Shown: one piece after another, positions 34,456-43,732 of the stretch
Layout of the letters: every line of letters begins with the position of its first letter
Numbering within the stretch: position 1 is the first letter of the stretch
Source: Pectinophora gossypiella
Lineage: Eukaryota > Arthropoda > Insecta > Lepidoptera > Gelechiidae
Assembly: GCF_024362695.1 (NCBI RefSeq)
Contig: NW_026063241.1
Location: 1,242,501-1,306,500, forward strand
Length of the DNA: 64,000 nucleotides
Reading direction: 5' to 3'
Notes under the pieces: model-generated
Seen by the model: the letters and a program-made list of their open reading frames with translations, nothing else
Databases searched by the model: none
What the model was told of the DNA's origin: nothing
Program-made: the position numbers and the translations under genes

Positions 34456-35149
34456 TCATGAATTTTGCGACGGAAATTTTGATCGGCCACGTACAGATCG
34501 GCTTTGTCGTGACCGTGAAGCTGTAGGACTACCAGCAGGTGAGTCAAGTGGTGGCGGAGATGGTGGAGGCAATCGTGACGGTGAGACAAGCGGCTCTTGT
34601 ACTGTGTCCTCGGCTGATAATTCCTCGTCATCACTGTTTTCTAAGTAATCGAACACCTGAGGCACAAATTCTGCATCTTCGTCATCCACATCTTCGATTT
34701 CTGACAAGGTTCCTTCTCCGAGAATGTCTTGTATACTTGGTCTAGCAAAGGAACCCCTAAAATAAGCTATAATTGAAGCAATATCAAGCAAAAATTTTGA
34801 TTGAACCCCAAAATCTTTTTTGTTAGCGACAACCGGTATAACACGATCGTGCGTGTCAACATTTAGAATATTGCTGTGCAAAACCTATTAAATACATTCA
34901 ATAAATATAAATTCAAATAGGTAAATAGATCAATATTCTACCAATATAAATAAAAAACTATAGTGAAATTCATCAAAACCAGTAAAAAAAATACGTAGTT
35001 ACCTGAGCGGGTACGACGATCAAAAAATGCAGCCATCCCTCCGGCAGGTTTTGGACGACTGGCGAAACCAAACGTGTACCGACATGTTCAAAGTATTTTT
35101 TTCTATACTCTAGAATACCCGCACGATCAATCGGCGCCGGTTGCGTCCG
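34456..35149 (-). pseudogene. Unrecognised split gene, two last exons, 5' part missing
   Basis: Minus strand. Exon 35149-35003 (49 codons, PVVQNLPEGWLHFLIVVPAQ) is bounded by TTTAG and CAG|GTAACT. A 118-bp AT-rich intron ends TTTAATAG; exon 34884-34456 continues in the same phase (VLHSNILNVDTHDRVIPVV). It has an acidic stretch (EIEDVDDEDAEF, NSDDEE), a Pro-rich linker and a basic Ser/Arg tail before the stop. I do not recognise the family. Intact splice sites, phase agreement and open frames argue for a real gene. Its 5' part is lost at the repeat near 35160. It may be the gene of the DNA transposon ending at 34328. Confidence 0.5.
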
Positions 35150-35159
35150 CTAAAGGTAA

Positions 35160-35315
35160 TTTAAATTCAGCCTAGAATTTTTCAAAGTTTAACAAACTTA
35201 ACCCGCACGATCGTATAGGCTCGGGTGTAAAGGGATAAGTAGTAACCTGGACCAACGGCTTAACGTGCCTTTCGAAGCTCGGATCATCTTACTTTCGGAC
35301 AATCAGGTGATCAGC
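35160..35315. repeat. Interspersed repeat fragment
   Basis: Holds GACCAACGGCTTAACGTGCC and TTACTTTCGGACAATCAGG, which I recall as common in lepidopteran genomes. It joins the BEL gag remnant at about 35315. Confidence 0.45.
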
Positions 35316-36119
35316 GTCTCCCCGTGGTGTCCGTCACCTTCACCAATGCTGTGGAAAGCAGAATACAAGCCTTGTTAGGACTCTGAACATCTGCAGACAA
35401 AGCCACAGAAACTTGCGGTGTGTCTGCTCTGTTCGTTAAAAAGGTAATAAATTGTTTCAATGTGGGATAACTTGTGATTGAGTTACGATGTTCCTCCCAA
35501 ACACGGTAAGTCACATTATCCAATTTTTTTGACATAATGTGTATCACAACTGTATCCCAGTGATCTGTCGTCTGCCCTAAACTGGCTAGTGCACAAAAGT
35601 TTTTATTAATTACATCAATTAAGTTTCTCAAATAATAACTTTTTGCATTGATTCTAAATTAAAAATAGCATTTATATGATAATTTATCAGAAGTCGCTCA
35701 TTATCGAATCTGTTAGTTAATGTATTCCAAGCTATTTCATAATTGTCTGATCTGAATTCTTTGCTCTGAATAAGTAAAGATGCACTGCCCTTTAGAGCGG
35801 CACGAAGATAGTGAAATTTATTAATATCACTAATACTTTTGTTATTGTGTATTAAGGAAAGATACGTATCTCTGAATTCAAGCCAGTGCTGAAAGTTGCC
35901 ATCGAAATGAGGTAAGTCTATTTTAGGTAGTCTCACGAAATCCTGGCGAGCAGCACTCGAGCTGGATGTGGAGGCGGCGTCGGAGAGGTCGGCCGGGAGG
36001 GGGTCTCGGACGTCACGGACCTTCCGCACGGAGTTGATCAGCTGCGTGGCTTGGGCCATCATACTGTAGCACTTGTTTTCAAATGTCACGCGCTCTTCAA
36101 ATATTTTATGTTCCTCTCC
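35316..36119 (-). pseudogene. BEL/Pao gag remnant, main part
   Basis: Minus strand, with the N-terminus at 42814-42596 beyond element E3. Typical BEL/Pao Gag (DUF1759-type): LPKIDLPHFDGNFQHWLEFR, SDINKFHYLRAALKGSA, NYEIAWNTLTNRFDNERLL. A one-base indel near 35640 shifts the frame into LRNLIDVINKNFCALASLG. The C-terminal knuckle region is deleted, so the capsid part runs almost directly into ACILLSTALVKV, the start of the BEL protease. No pol remains. Confidence 0.85.
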
Positions 36120-36123
36120 CTCG

Positions 36124-36785
36124 TGATAAAGATTATATTTTAATAAACTAGTTTAGGTACCTGGTAAATAAAGGAAACGACTATATTCCATTGAGTTAAC
36201 ATTATATTTATTATCCTTATTTTAAGGTGTATGATAAATTGATAATTTATTACAACGTTACTACAATTATTATTACGCTAATAATTTCACACTAATAAAA
36301 ATACCTTAAACGCTTTGAATAAAGTAATTAATGTTTATAAATTTATTAAATAAAACTACTATATTTTGACATAACAAATTCAATCACCATAAAATACTTA
36401 TCTTTTTTGCCAAGTGTCCTCTACGAGCGCCTGCAGTCAACTGGGCGCGCGGCGCCGACATGGTGCGTTTTATAGGCGACAAACAACATCCACGTGTAGG
36501 GTGTTATTTTACTTTAATAGTATTAATCGAATAAAAATTAAATATAATATCATTTTAATAATTAATTTGATTAAATATGATTTTTAAATACGTTTAAGTT
36601 ATTGTATTTGTCACAGGGCATGGCGCTTACCTGGGCGATAAACAACTTCCGCCACAGAGAACATGTGACGTGCTATTTTACTATATTATTGTAAACTGAA
36701 TAATTCTATTCAGTAAAATCACATTTTAACAGTAAATTTAATTGAATATAATTTGAAATACTTTTAAATTATCATTATTGTAACA
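36124..36785 (-). repeat. 3' LTR of E3
   Basis: 662 bp; plus-strand ends TGATAAAGATT and TTGTAACA. Same length as the 5' LTR. Confidence 0.93.
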
Positions 36786-36802
36786 ATTCGTCCATCCTGA
36801 CA
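36786..36802 (-). other. Polypurine-tract region of E3
   Basis: Minus strand reads GTCAGGATGGACGAAT directly before TGTTAC of the 3' LTR, the same as before the LTR2 3' LTR. Confidence 0.55.
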
Positions 36803-37179
36803 CAATTTGCTTCCACGCAAATTAATTATTTATTACATAGAATTGATTTATGTATATACATATATATATATATATTTTTATAAATTAATTATATGATACA
36901 ATCAAATATATTTTAATTACCAGGCTTATAAGTTACATTTCAGCTTAGTCCGATTTCGGTGTTGTTAGTTTCTGTTGATGTCTCCCGTCTCACGTGGCTT
37001 CGCTACCTGTAAATCACATAGTTATATATTAGAGTCGGTAAGCAATTTTATATATATATATATTTTTTGTTGTTGTCACGAAATTTTGTTTCTGAGAAGT
37101 ACTAAATTCTGTAAGTAAACATAACACAAAAATTGAATTAAATAAAATTAACATTAAATGTTATTGTGGTATTTGTTGA

Positions 37180-37435
37180 TGTCCTTTTTCTCATCGTCTG
37201 GACTGACGGCCCAATAGAACTAGTCCTTTTTCTCATCGTCTGGACTGACGGCCCAATAAAACTAGTCCTTTTTCTCATCGTCTGGACTGACGGCCCAATA
37301 AAACTTGTCCCTTTTTCTCATCGTCTGGGTTGACGGTCCAATGAAACTTGGAACGTGATATTAAGTCACCTTTTATAATATGTGATTGAACCTTATTAAA
37401 CTCACGATTTTTCTCATCGTCTTTACTGACGGCCC
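37180..37435. repeat. 42-bp tandem repeat between pol and 3' LTR of E3
   Basis: Three and a half tight copies (37184-37345) plus one diverged copy (about 37405-37440). On the minus strand each pairs AGTCC/GGACT around the purine loop AGACGATGAGAAAAA. In the fourth copy the pair reads CCC/GGG, so a T:A pair became C:G on both sides. Confidence 0.75.
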
Positions 37436-37521
37436 GTATACCTAATTTTATTATAATTTCCTTAATGAACATGAAACAACAAAATCAACGTACTGCTAAT
37501 ATTTACCAATTTCTTTCAATT

Positions 37522-40500
37522 TTATCCCTCTAGTAAATCTATGAGCTCTTCCGTGCTATCGACATTGGATTCATGAGTTGTAGTGTCACTGTCATTGTCA
37601 TCCTGATTATTGAATCTCCTTAATGCGTCTGAAGCAACTGTAGCCTGATATTTCTTGTAACCCTTTAACCCCTTTATAGAAACTAGGATATATCTGTCAT
37701 TTCCCAATACCTTTTTAATTTTGTAAGGCCCACTATATTTTTCTTTTAATTTTCTCACGGAATCCTTGTTTTTATCTTGTGCACTTTTCCATAGTACTAA
37801 ATCCCCAACTTTGTATACAGTAGGTTTCTTCCTCCTTTGATCAAACCTTTTTTTCATGGATGCAGCCACTCTTTCCATATTTTGTGTAGCTTTTGCTCTG
37901 ATCTGGGATGTAGTTGCTTCATCATCATATTGATTTGTAGACATACCCTGAAATCTTGTTCGCTGAGAGTGGAACATCATTCTATAAGCTGGGAAACCTG
38001 TTGAAGAATTTACAGTGTTGTTAATCCCCCAAACAATTTTATTAAGACATTTGTCCCAATTTCTCTCGTCAGTAGTACTTTTGTTTATTGCTTCTAAAAC
38101 AGTCCGGTTGAATCGCTCCACTTGTCCATTCGATCGCGGCGACGCTACAGCATTGGTTACGTGCTTTATTTGATGATCAAGGCAGAACTGTTTAAACCGC
38201 TTGCTGGTAAATGCCGCCCCACTGTCTGATATGAGACGTTTCGGATATCCAAAATATGCGAAAATGTCTTCTAGTTTTTGTTCGGCCTCTAAAGACTTAG
38301 TTGTTTTTGTTGGTTTGGCCCACATAAATTTTGTGTAAGAGTCCACGACAACAAATAGGTAAGAATTACCAGTACTGCTCTTACAGAATGGTCCTAAGTG
38401 ATCTATGTGAAGGGTGTGAAGAGGTTCAGCAACTTTCTCGATCGGGTGAAGACGGCCCTCAGGTTTTCCATATTGCCCTCTCTTATATATACAATCAATA
38501 CAAGCATTGACGTATTTTCTGATAAATCTTGTCATCCGTGGAAACCAACAATTCTCTTTTATGATGGTATCACAACGCTTGAGGCCTGGATGTCCAATAT
38601 CATCGTGGTATTTACGAAGAATATTCCATCTTGCGGCTTTAGGTATAACCAATCTTAACTGATCATTACTTATCTTTCGGTATAATCTGCTGTCTTCAAG
38701 CACGTAATTGTTAGCAATGTCTGGATCTTGTATGTGGTTTTCCAGTTTCTGTTTAATGCAGCAAATGCCATCATCTTGGCCTTGTAAACAGACCGCCCAA
38801 TCTAATAAGTCTAGAATCAATACATCACTGGCGTTCACTGCTGACCTGCTCAATGCGTCTACGTGCTTATGAGAGCTCCCAGGTTTGTGTATAATGTCCA
38901 TGTTGTATTCTTGGATACTTAACCACCAACGAGCCACCCTCGGTAAAAGATCCTTCTTTTCGAAGGTCTGCCGTACCGCAACGCAGTCCGTGACCACTCG
39001 AAACTGTATTCCAGCTAAATATATTCGGAATCTCCTCAATGACTCAACAACTGCCAAAGTTTCTAATTCAAATGAATGGTATAAAGCTTCTTCTTTAGAG
39101 GTCTTACGGCTGTAGTATGCTACTGGTTTCAGTGTATTATTCACCTTTTGTAGAAGTATTCCTGCTATCCCTTTACTTGAAGCATCTGTATGGACTTCAG
39201 TTATAGCATTTGGATTGTACAGCGCTAAAACTGGCCTCTCGGTTAAAATGTGTTTCAAATTATCAAAAGCAATCTGTTGGGCTTCCTTCCATTCCCAGGA
39301 GCAATTTTTCTTTAATAGACGGTACAGGTCATGAGTCAAGAGAGCGTAGTTGTTTACAAACTTTCTAAAGTAGCTCGCTAAGCCCAGAAACATGCGCAGT
39401 TCATGCACATTGGTTGGTTCTTTGTATCTTGTCACTGCCTCAATTTTCTTCTGTCCTGGTCTTATGCCATGTTCACTAATCTCGTAACCGAGATATTCTA
39501 GCGACGATTGCAAAAATGTGCATTTAACTAAATTTAAGGTCAGATTTGCGTCTCTAATTATATTCAATACTTTTTGAAGTGTTAATAGGCCTTCCTCAGC
39601 CGTGGTGGTAGGAATCAATAAGTCGTCTATATACGGTAAAACTTCGTTAAATCTGAGGGCCCCCAATATTTTATCCATGAGTCGTTGAAATACACATGGT
39701 GAATTAGCCAGCCCAAAGGGCATCCGCAAAAACTCATAATGGCCCTCTGGTGTTACGAATCCAGTTTTTGAAATAGAGTCCTCATGCATAGGGATCTGAT
39801 AAAATCCTTGTGACAAATCAAGACTAGTAAAAAACTTCTTACCTGACAGTTTTTCTACCTGATCTTCAATTACTGGCAAGGGATATTTATCCTTCACAGT
39901 CTGACTGTTCAATTTTCGGTAATCCACGCACAATCTGTAATCACCTCCTTTCTTGCGCACTAAAATTATTGGGCTGGCATACGCAGAAGTCGCTTCTCGG
40001 ATTATTCCATTATTTAACAGCTCGTCTACTTTTTCCCTTACTACGGCTTTCTCAGGCAGGGACAATCTGTAAGGTCTATAACATACGGGTTTATCAGTGT
40101 TTAGATCTATATACATGCTTATTTTGTCCGTACATCCCAATTCAGTGGTGTCGGATGAAAAACAATCAGAATATTCGGATAACAATTCATGAAGCCTTTT
40201 TTTTAATAAGGGGTCATCTACGCCACATCGTACCTTCCCAAAATCTATGCTCATTATCTGACTCTGACTTCCCATGGGTGTGTGTTCGCCTGAAAAAAAA
40301 TGATTATCTTCGAAACATTTTAATCCTCGCGCCAACAATTCTCCTTGTGAGAATGAAAGTGGATTCCTGGACGCGTTTGTTATCTGTAATAAGCTGTTGT
40401 TACCTCCTTCTATCAAACTTGCAGGTATGGCATAATCGGTTGTACCATAACACCGTCTACAAGATTCTACATAAACTGAGTCACCCGTCAAAGTATTGCA

Positions 40501-41901
40501 TGACACATCAATCATCATGACATGACCTGGTGGTATAACAACGTCCTTTTTGCATTTAACTATTGCTTTAAAACTATTTTCGGTTATAACATCCATGTTG
40601 AGAAGGTCTGTGTCTAGATTTCCCTCATGTTTTTTGCGAATCATCATTTTATTCCCGCTAACAACAAATTCAAGACTTGGTTCATTGATTATCGGTTGAC
40701 CTATTATCACGTCCATAGCTGACATGTACCAATCTGTTATTACCAGCTTAGTATCAAATTTCATTCCATTGATATCAACGGTTCCTTCTACATAGCCTCT
40801 AGACGGAATTGGTGTGCCTCCAAAACCCCCTACGTACAGATCACATGGCTCGATAGGAATGTTTAACTTTGTCGCAATATTCTGATTGATCACATTGATT
40901 TTAGCACCAGAATCAAAGTAAGCTCGAACAGGAATATCATTTATAGTAATATTGCGGAAATATATGTCGTTTACCTCTGATAACAGATTGACCGCTTCCT
41001 TCCTGGGCACTGCAGATGTTAGCGCTGACGAAGTGGAGTTCGTGGTATTGCTGGGATTAAACCAACACCGCTCTGGTGAATGACCTAGCTTCTTACAATG
41101 TGTACACGGTGGCCTGTTGTTTCTAGGACACCTGCGTACAGTATGACCTGATTCTTGGCACAAAAAACAGACAAGTTTTCTACTATCTCTCGTTTCAGCT
41201 CGTTCATCTGCTTTTGGAAACACTGGACGACTTGGAGGTAGCAATTTCGGCTTTACTTCTTCCATAACGGTTAAGAATTTAGCATATAGTTCGCTTGGTG
41301 TCCTGAAGTTACCGGCTCTTGCTGGCGCTCGCATGTGGACTGGTAAGCCATCAATTAAACATGCGACTGCCTTATCACCCAAAATTTCAAGTTTTGTCAA
41401 CATAGCATTCTTGTTGTAAAAATATTGGGTCATACTCTCAGAGGCCAGTTTCCTCCTGGACAGCATTTCTCGGAGAGACTCTACAAAATCGATGTTTTTG
41501 GGGAAGGCTGTCAATAATTCTGATTTCCATTCTTGCCAAGATAATTCGTAGGATGGTAGAGATGAATGCCAAATCCTAGCCATGCCCGCTAGTCTAGACT
41601 GCATAAAATACGATTTCATATTATCTGTCCAATTATGTATTGCGCCCAACTGTTCAATTTTATTTATCCATTGAACTGCAAATATGTCGGCTTCGGGATC
41701 AAAAAGTGGTATGATGTCCGCCTTAGCCGTAACACTTTCTACAATAACAGGAACGGGCTTACCAGGATGTATACTGTCGTTTTCGTCAGTGTCACCAGAA
41801 CCGGAATCTGATCCTGAATCGTGAGGCCTCCATGGTCGCCATCTTTTACGCGTTGGCTCTGCAGGACTATCTGACCTCTCTCGTCGACGTTTAGTCTTCA
41901 T
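37522..41901 (-). CDS. Gag-Pol polyprotein of E3, intact
   Basis: Single 1459-residue ORF coding for capsid, protease, RT, RNase H and integrase of a Ty3/gypsy element. Capsid about 60-235; two CCHC knuckles (CFLCQESGHTVRRC about 245, CTHCKKLGHSPERC about 270); protease YFDSGAKINVIN (about 330); RT FFTSLDLSQGFYQIP and YIDDLL (about 755); RNase H VHTDASSKG (about 904) and TDCVA; integrase HHCC finger (HDDIGHPG ... CIDCI), DDE at HIDHLGPF (about 1167), ISDSGAAF (about 1225), NGQVERFNR (about 1259); GPYKIKKVLGNDRYI module (about 1392). Fused gag and pol without frameshift. Every catalytic residue I looked for is present. mdg3-like assignment rests on priming site and GPY motif and is moderate. 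Confidence 0.97.
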   Translation of the reverse strand: MKTKRRRERSDSPAEPTRKRWRPWRPHDSGSDSGSGDTDENDSIHPGKPVPVIVESVTAKADIIPLFDPEADIFAVQWINKIEQLGAIHNWTDNMKSYFMQSRLAGMARIWHSSLPSYELSWQEWKSELLTAFPKNIDFVESLREMLSRRKLASESMTQYFYNKNAMLTKLEILGDKAVACLIDGLPVHMRAPARAGNFRTPSELYAKFLTVMEEVKPKLLPPSRPVFPKADERAETRDSRKLVCFLCQESGHTVRRCPRNNRPPCTHCKKLGHSPERCWFNPSNTTNSTSSALTSAVPRKEAVNLLSEVNDIYFRNITINDIPVRAYFDSGAKINVINQNIATKLNIPIEPCDLYVGGFGGTPIPSRGYVEGTVDINGMKFDTKLVITDWYMSAMDVIIGQPIINEPSLEFVVSGNKMMIRKKHEGNLDTDLLNMDVITENSFKAIVKCKKDVVIPPGHVMMIDVSCNTLTGDSVYVESCRRCYGTTDYAIPASLIEGGNNSLLQITNASRNPLSFSQGELLARGLKCFEDNHFFSGEHTPMGSQSQIMSIDFGKVRCGVDDPLLKKRLHELLSEYSDCFSSDTTELGCTDKISMYIDLNTDKPVCYRPYRLSLPEKAVVREKVDELLNNGIIREATSAYASPIILVRKKGGDYRLCVDYRKLNSQTVKDKYPLPVIEDQVEKLSGKKFFTSLDLSQGFYQIPMHEDSISKTGFVTPEGHYEFLRMPFGLANSPCVFQRLMDKILGALRFNEVLPYIDDLLIPTTTAEEGLLTLQKVLNIIRDANLTLNLVKCTFLQSSLEYLGYEISEHGIRPGQKKIEAVTRYKEPTNVHELRMFLGLASYFRKFVNNYALLTHDLYRLLKKNCSWEWKEAQQIAFDNLKHILTERPVLALYNPNAITEVHTDASSKGIAGILLQKVNNTLKPVAYYSRKTSKEEALYHSFELETLAVVESLRRFRIYLAGIQFRVVTDCVAVRQTFEKKDLLPRVARWWLSIQEYNMDIIHKPGSSHKHVDALSRSAVNASDVLILDLLDWAVCLQGQDDGICCIKQKLENHIQDPDIANNYVLEDSRLYRKISNDQLRLVIPKAARWNILRKYHDDIGHPGLKRCDTIIKENCWFPRMTRFIRKYVNACIDCIYKRGQYGKPEGRLHPIEKVAEPLHTLHIDHLGPFCKSSTGNSYLFVVVDSYTKFMWAKPTKTTKSLEAEQKLEDIFAYFGYPKRLISDSGAAFTSKRFKQFCLDHQIKHVTNAVASPRSNGQVERFNRTVLEAINKSTTDERNWDKCLNKIVWGINNTVNSSTGFPAYRMMFHSQRTRFQGMSTNQYDDEATTSQIRAKATQNMERVAASMKKRFDQRRKKPTVYKVGDLVLWKSAQDKNKDSVRKLKEKYSGPYKIKKVLGNDRYILVSIKGLKGYKKYQATVASDALRRFNNQDDNDSDTTTHESNVDSTEELIDLLEG

Positions 41902-41917
41902 CGCGGTAATCTTAGGT

Positions 41918-41933
41918 ATCCCACTTCTGAAAT
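41918..41933 (-). other. Primer-binding region of E3
   Basis: Minus strand ATTTCAGAAGTGGGAT directly after the 5' LTR, the same 15-base block as in LTR1/LTR2; tRNA-Leu-like by comparison with mdg3-type elements. Confidence 0.5.
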
Positions 41934-42595
41934 TGATAAAGATTATATTTTAATAAACTAGTTTAGGTACCTGGTAAATAAAGGAAACGACTATATTCCA
42001 TTGAGTTAACATTATATTTATTATCCTTATTTTAAGGTGTATGATAAATTGATAATTTATTACAACGTTACTACAATTATTATTACGCTAATAATTTCAC
42101 ACTAATAAAAATACCTTAAACGCTTTGAATAAAGTAATTAATGTTTATAAATTTATTAAATAAAACTACTATATTTTGACATAACAAATTCAATCACCAT
42201 AAAATACTTATCTTTTTTGCCAAGTGTCCTCTACGAGCGCCTGCAGTCAACTGGGCGCGCGGCGCCGACATGGTGCGTTTTATAGGCGACAAACAACATC
42301 CACGTGTAGGGTGTTATTTTACTTTAATAGTATTAATCGAATAAAAATTAAATATAATATCATTTTAATAATTAATTTGATTAAATATGATTTTTAAATA
42401 CGTTTAAGTTATTGTATTTGTCACAGGGCATGGCGCTTACCTGGGCGATAAACAACTTCCGCCACAGAGAACATGTGACGTGCTATTTTACTATATTATT
42501 GTAAACTGAATAATTCTATTCAGTAAAATCACATTTTAACAGTAAATTTAATTGAATATAATTTGAAATACTTTTAAATTATCATTATTGTAACA
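41934..42595 (-). repeat. 5' LTR of E3
   Basis: 662-bp partner of 36124-36785, followed at 42596-42599 by the duplicated CTCG. Confidence 0.93.
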
Positions 42596-42814
42596 CTCGA
42601 TCACCTCGGACAATGCCTCGAATTCTGTCTGTAATTTATCAAATTCACTCTCTATAGCAGGTAATTTTGTCAATCGTATTTCTAATTCTGTGATCTGAAT
42701 GTCTGATAATTTTCCACTAGAAAGCAAAGGCTCTAAAAAGTTGCAGAAATTAGTAAGCCGTCCTTTCACACTGCCACGCAATTTTTTTAACTCCTTAATA
42801 CGTTCTTCACTCAT
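42596..42814 (-). pseudogene. BEL/Pao gag N-terminus
   Basis: Starts MSEERIKELKKLRGSVKGRL at 42814; coiled-coil-like (LSDIQITELEIRLTKL), typical of BEL Gag. It is 73 codons long to the duplicated CTCG and continues in frame at 36119 once E3 is removed. Confidence 0.85.
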
Positions 42815-42987
42815 GATTAAGTTAAGCAAATAAAATATTACGGAAATAAATGCAATGCAAATTGATAATGACCGCGGCGTGCGAATACAATAGGCCCAGA
42901 TGCGATAAGTAGAAAGAATTACGTAAGCAAGTAGCAATCGAACGATAACGGGATCTGTCAGCTGTTTACGCTCAGCGCATCGTTACA
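42815..42987 (-). other. Leader of the BEL/Pao remnant
   Basis: Non-coding on the minus strand, starting TGTAACGATGCG next to F3. TG at the start may be the edge of a BEL LTR; no second LTR was found. Confidence 0.35.
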
Positions 42988-43732
42988 TTAAGCAAAATTA
43001 AAAATTTTGAAAAAAACCCACGACGGTAAAGTTTCATCGAAAAAGAGTAAAATAACTCAAAACCCCCGACTTAACCCAATTATTATGTAACGAAATATTA
43101 TATTAGACTTAAAAATACTTTCTAAAAAAGAGTTGATATCTCGAGACATCGGTAATAGATATACTTAAGTACCTAAACAATGAATATGGATGTTTACAGT
43201 TTTTTCCTAACGTGTCTGTTTCTCGAAGATATCCTTAAATGTAGCGATAATAATTTTACCATAATACATAACCGAGGAATATCCGTCGGGGGCTGCCTTT
43301 TCTATATAAAATTTCAACAAAAATTTAATCATACTCATAAGTGTATTTTAAATCGTCGTTAAACATCTACAATTCTTCAATAATTGTATTCACGTCACTA
43401 GAAAAACTTTAGCTGGGTTAATGGCAGCCCCCGACGGATATTCCTCGGTTATGTATTATGGTAAAATTATTATCGCTACATTTAAGGATATCTTCGAGAA
43501 ACAGACACGTTAGGAAAAAACTGTAAACATCCATATTCATTGTTTAGGTACTTAAGTATATCTATTACCGATGTCTCGAGATATCAACTCTTTTTTAGAA
43601 AGTATTTTTAAGTCTAATATAATATTTCGTTACATAATAATTGGGTTAAGTCGGGGGTTTTGAGTTATTTTACTCTTTTTCGATGAAACTTTACCGTCGT
43701 GGGTTTTTTTCAAAATTTTTAATTTTGCTTAA
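42988..43732. mobile_element. Foldback element F3, TTAA-bounded
   Basis: 745 bp, same ends and core as F2, loop in the F1 orientation. TTAA at 42988-42991 and 43729-43732. Its right end interrupts LINE X ORF2; its left end meets the BEL remnant. Confidence 0.9.

Larger units (their letters stand above)
36124..42595 (-). mobile_element. Intact Ty3/gypsy retrotransposon E3 (mdg3-like)
   Basis: Two 662-bp LTRs (36124-36785 and 41934-42595), TG...CA bounded, flanked by CTCG at 36120-36123 and 42596-42599. Removing it restores the BEL gag frame. One uninterrupted gag-pol ORF. LTRs looked the same wherever I compared them, so insertion is young. Priming region and polypurine sequence match those of LTR1/LTR2. 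Confidence 0.95.

Noticed and set aside
36124..36785. A segmental duplication (same 662 bp at 41934-42595)
   Set aside because: Position, TG...CA ends and the CTCG duplication show these are the LTRs of E3.
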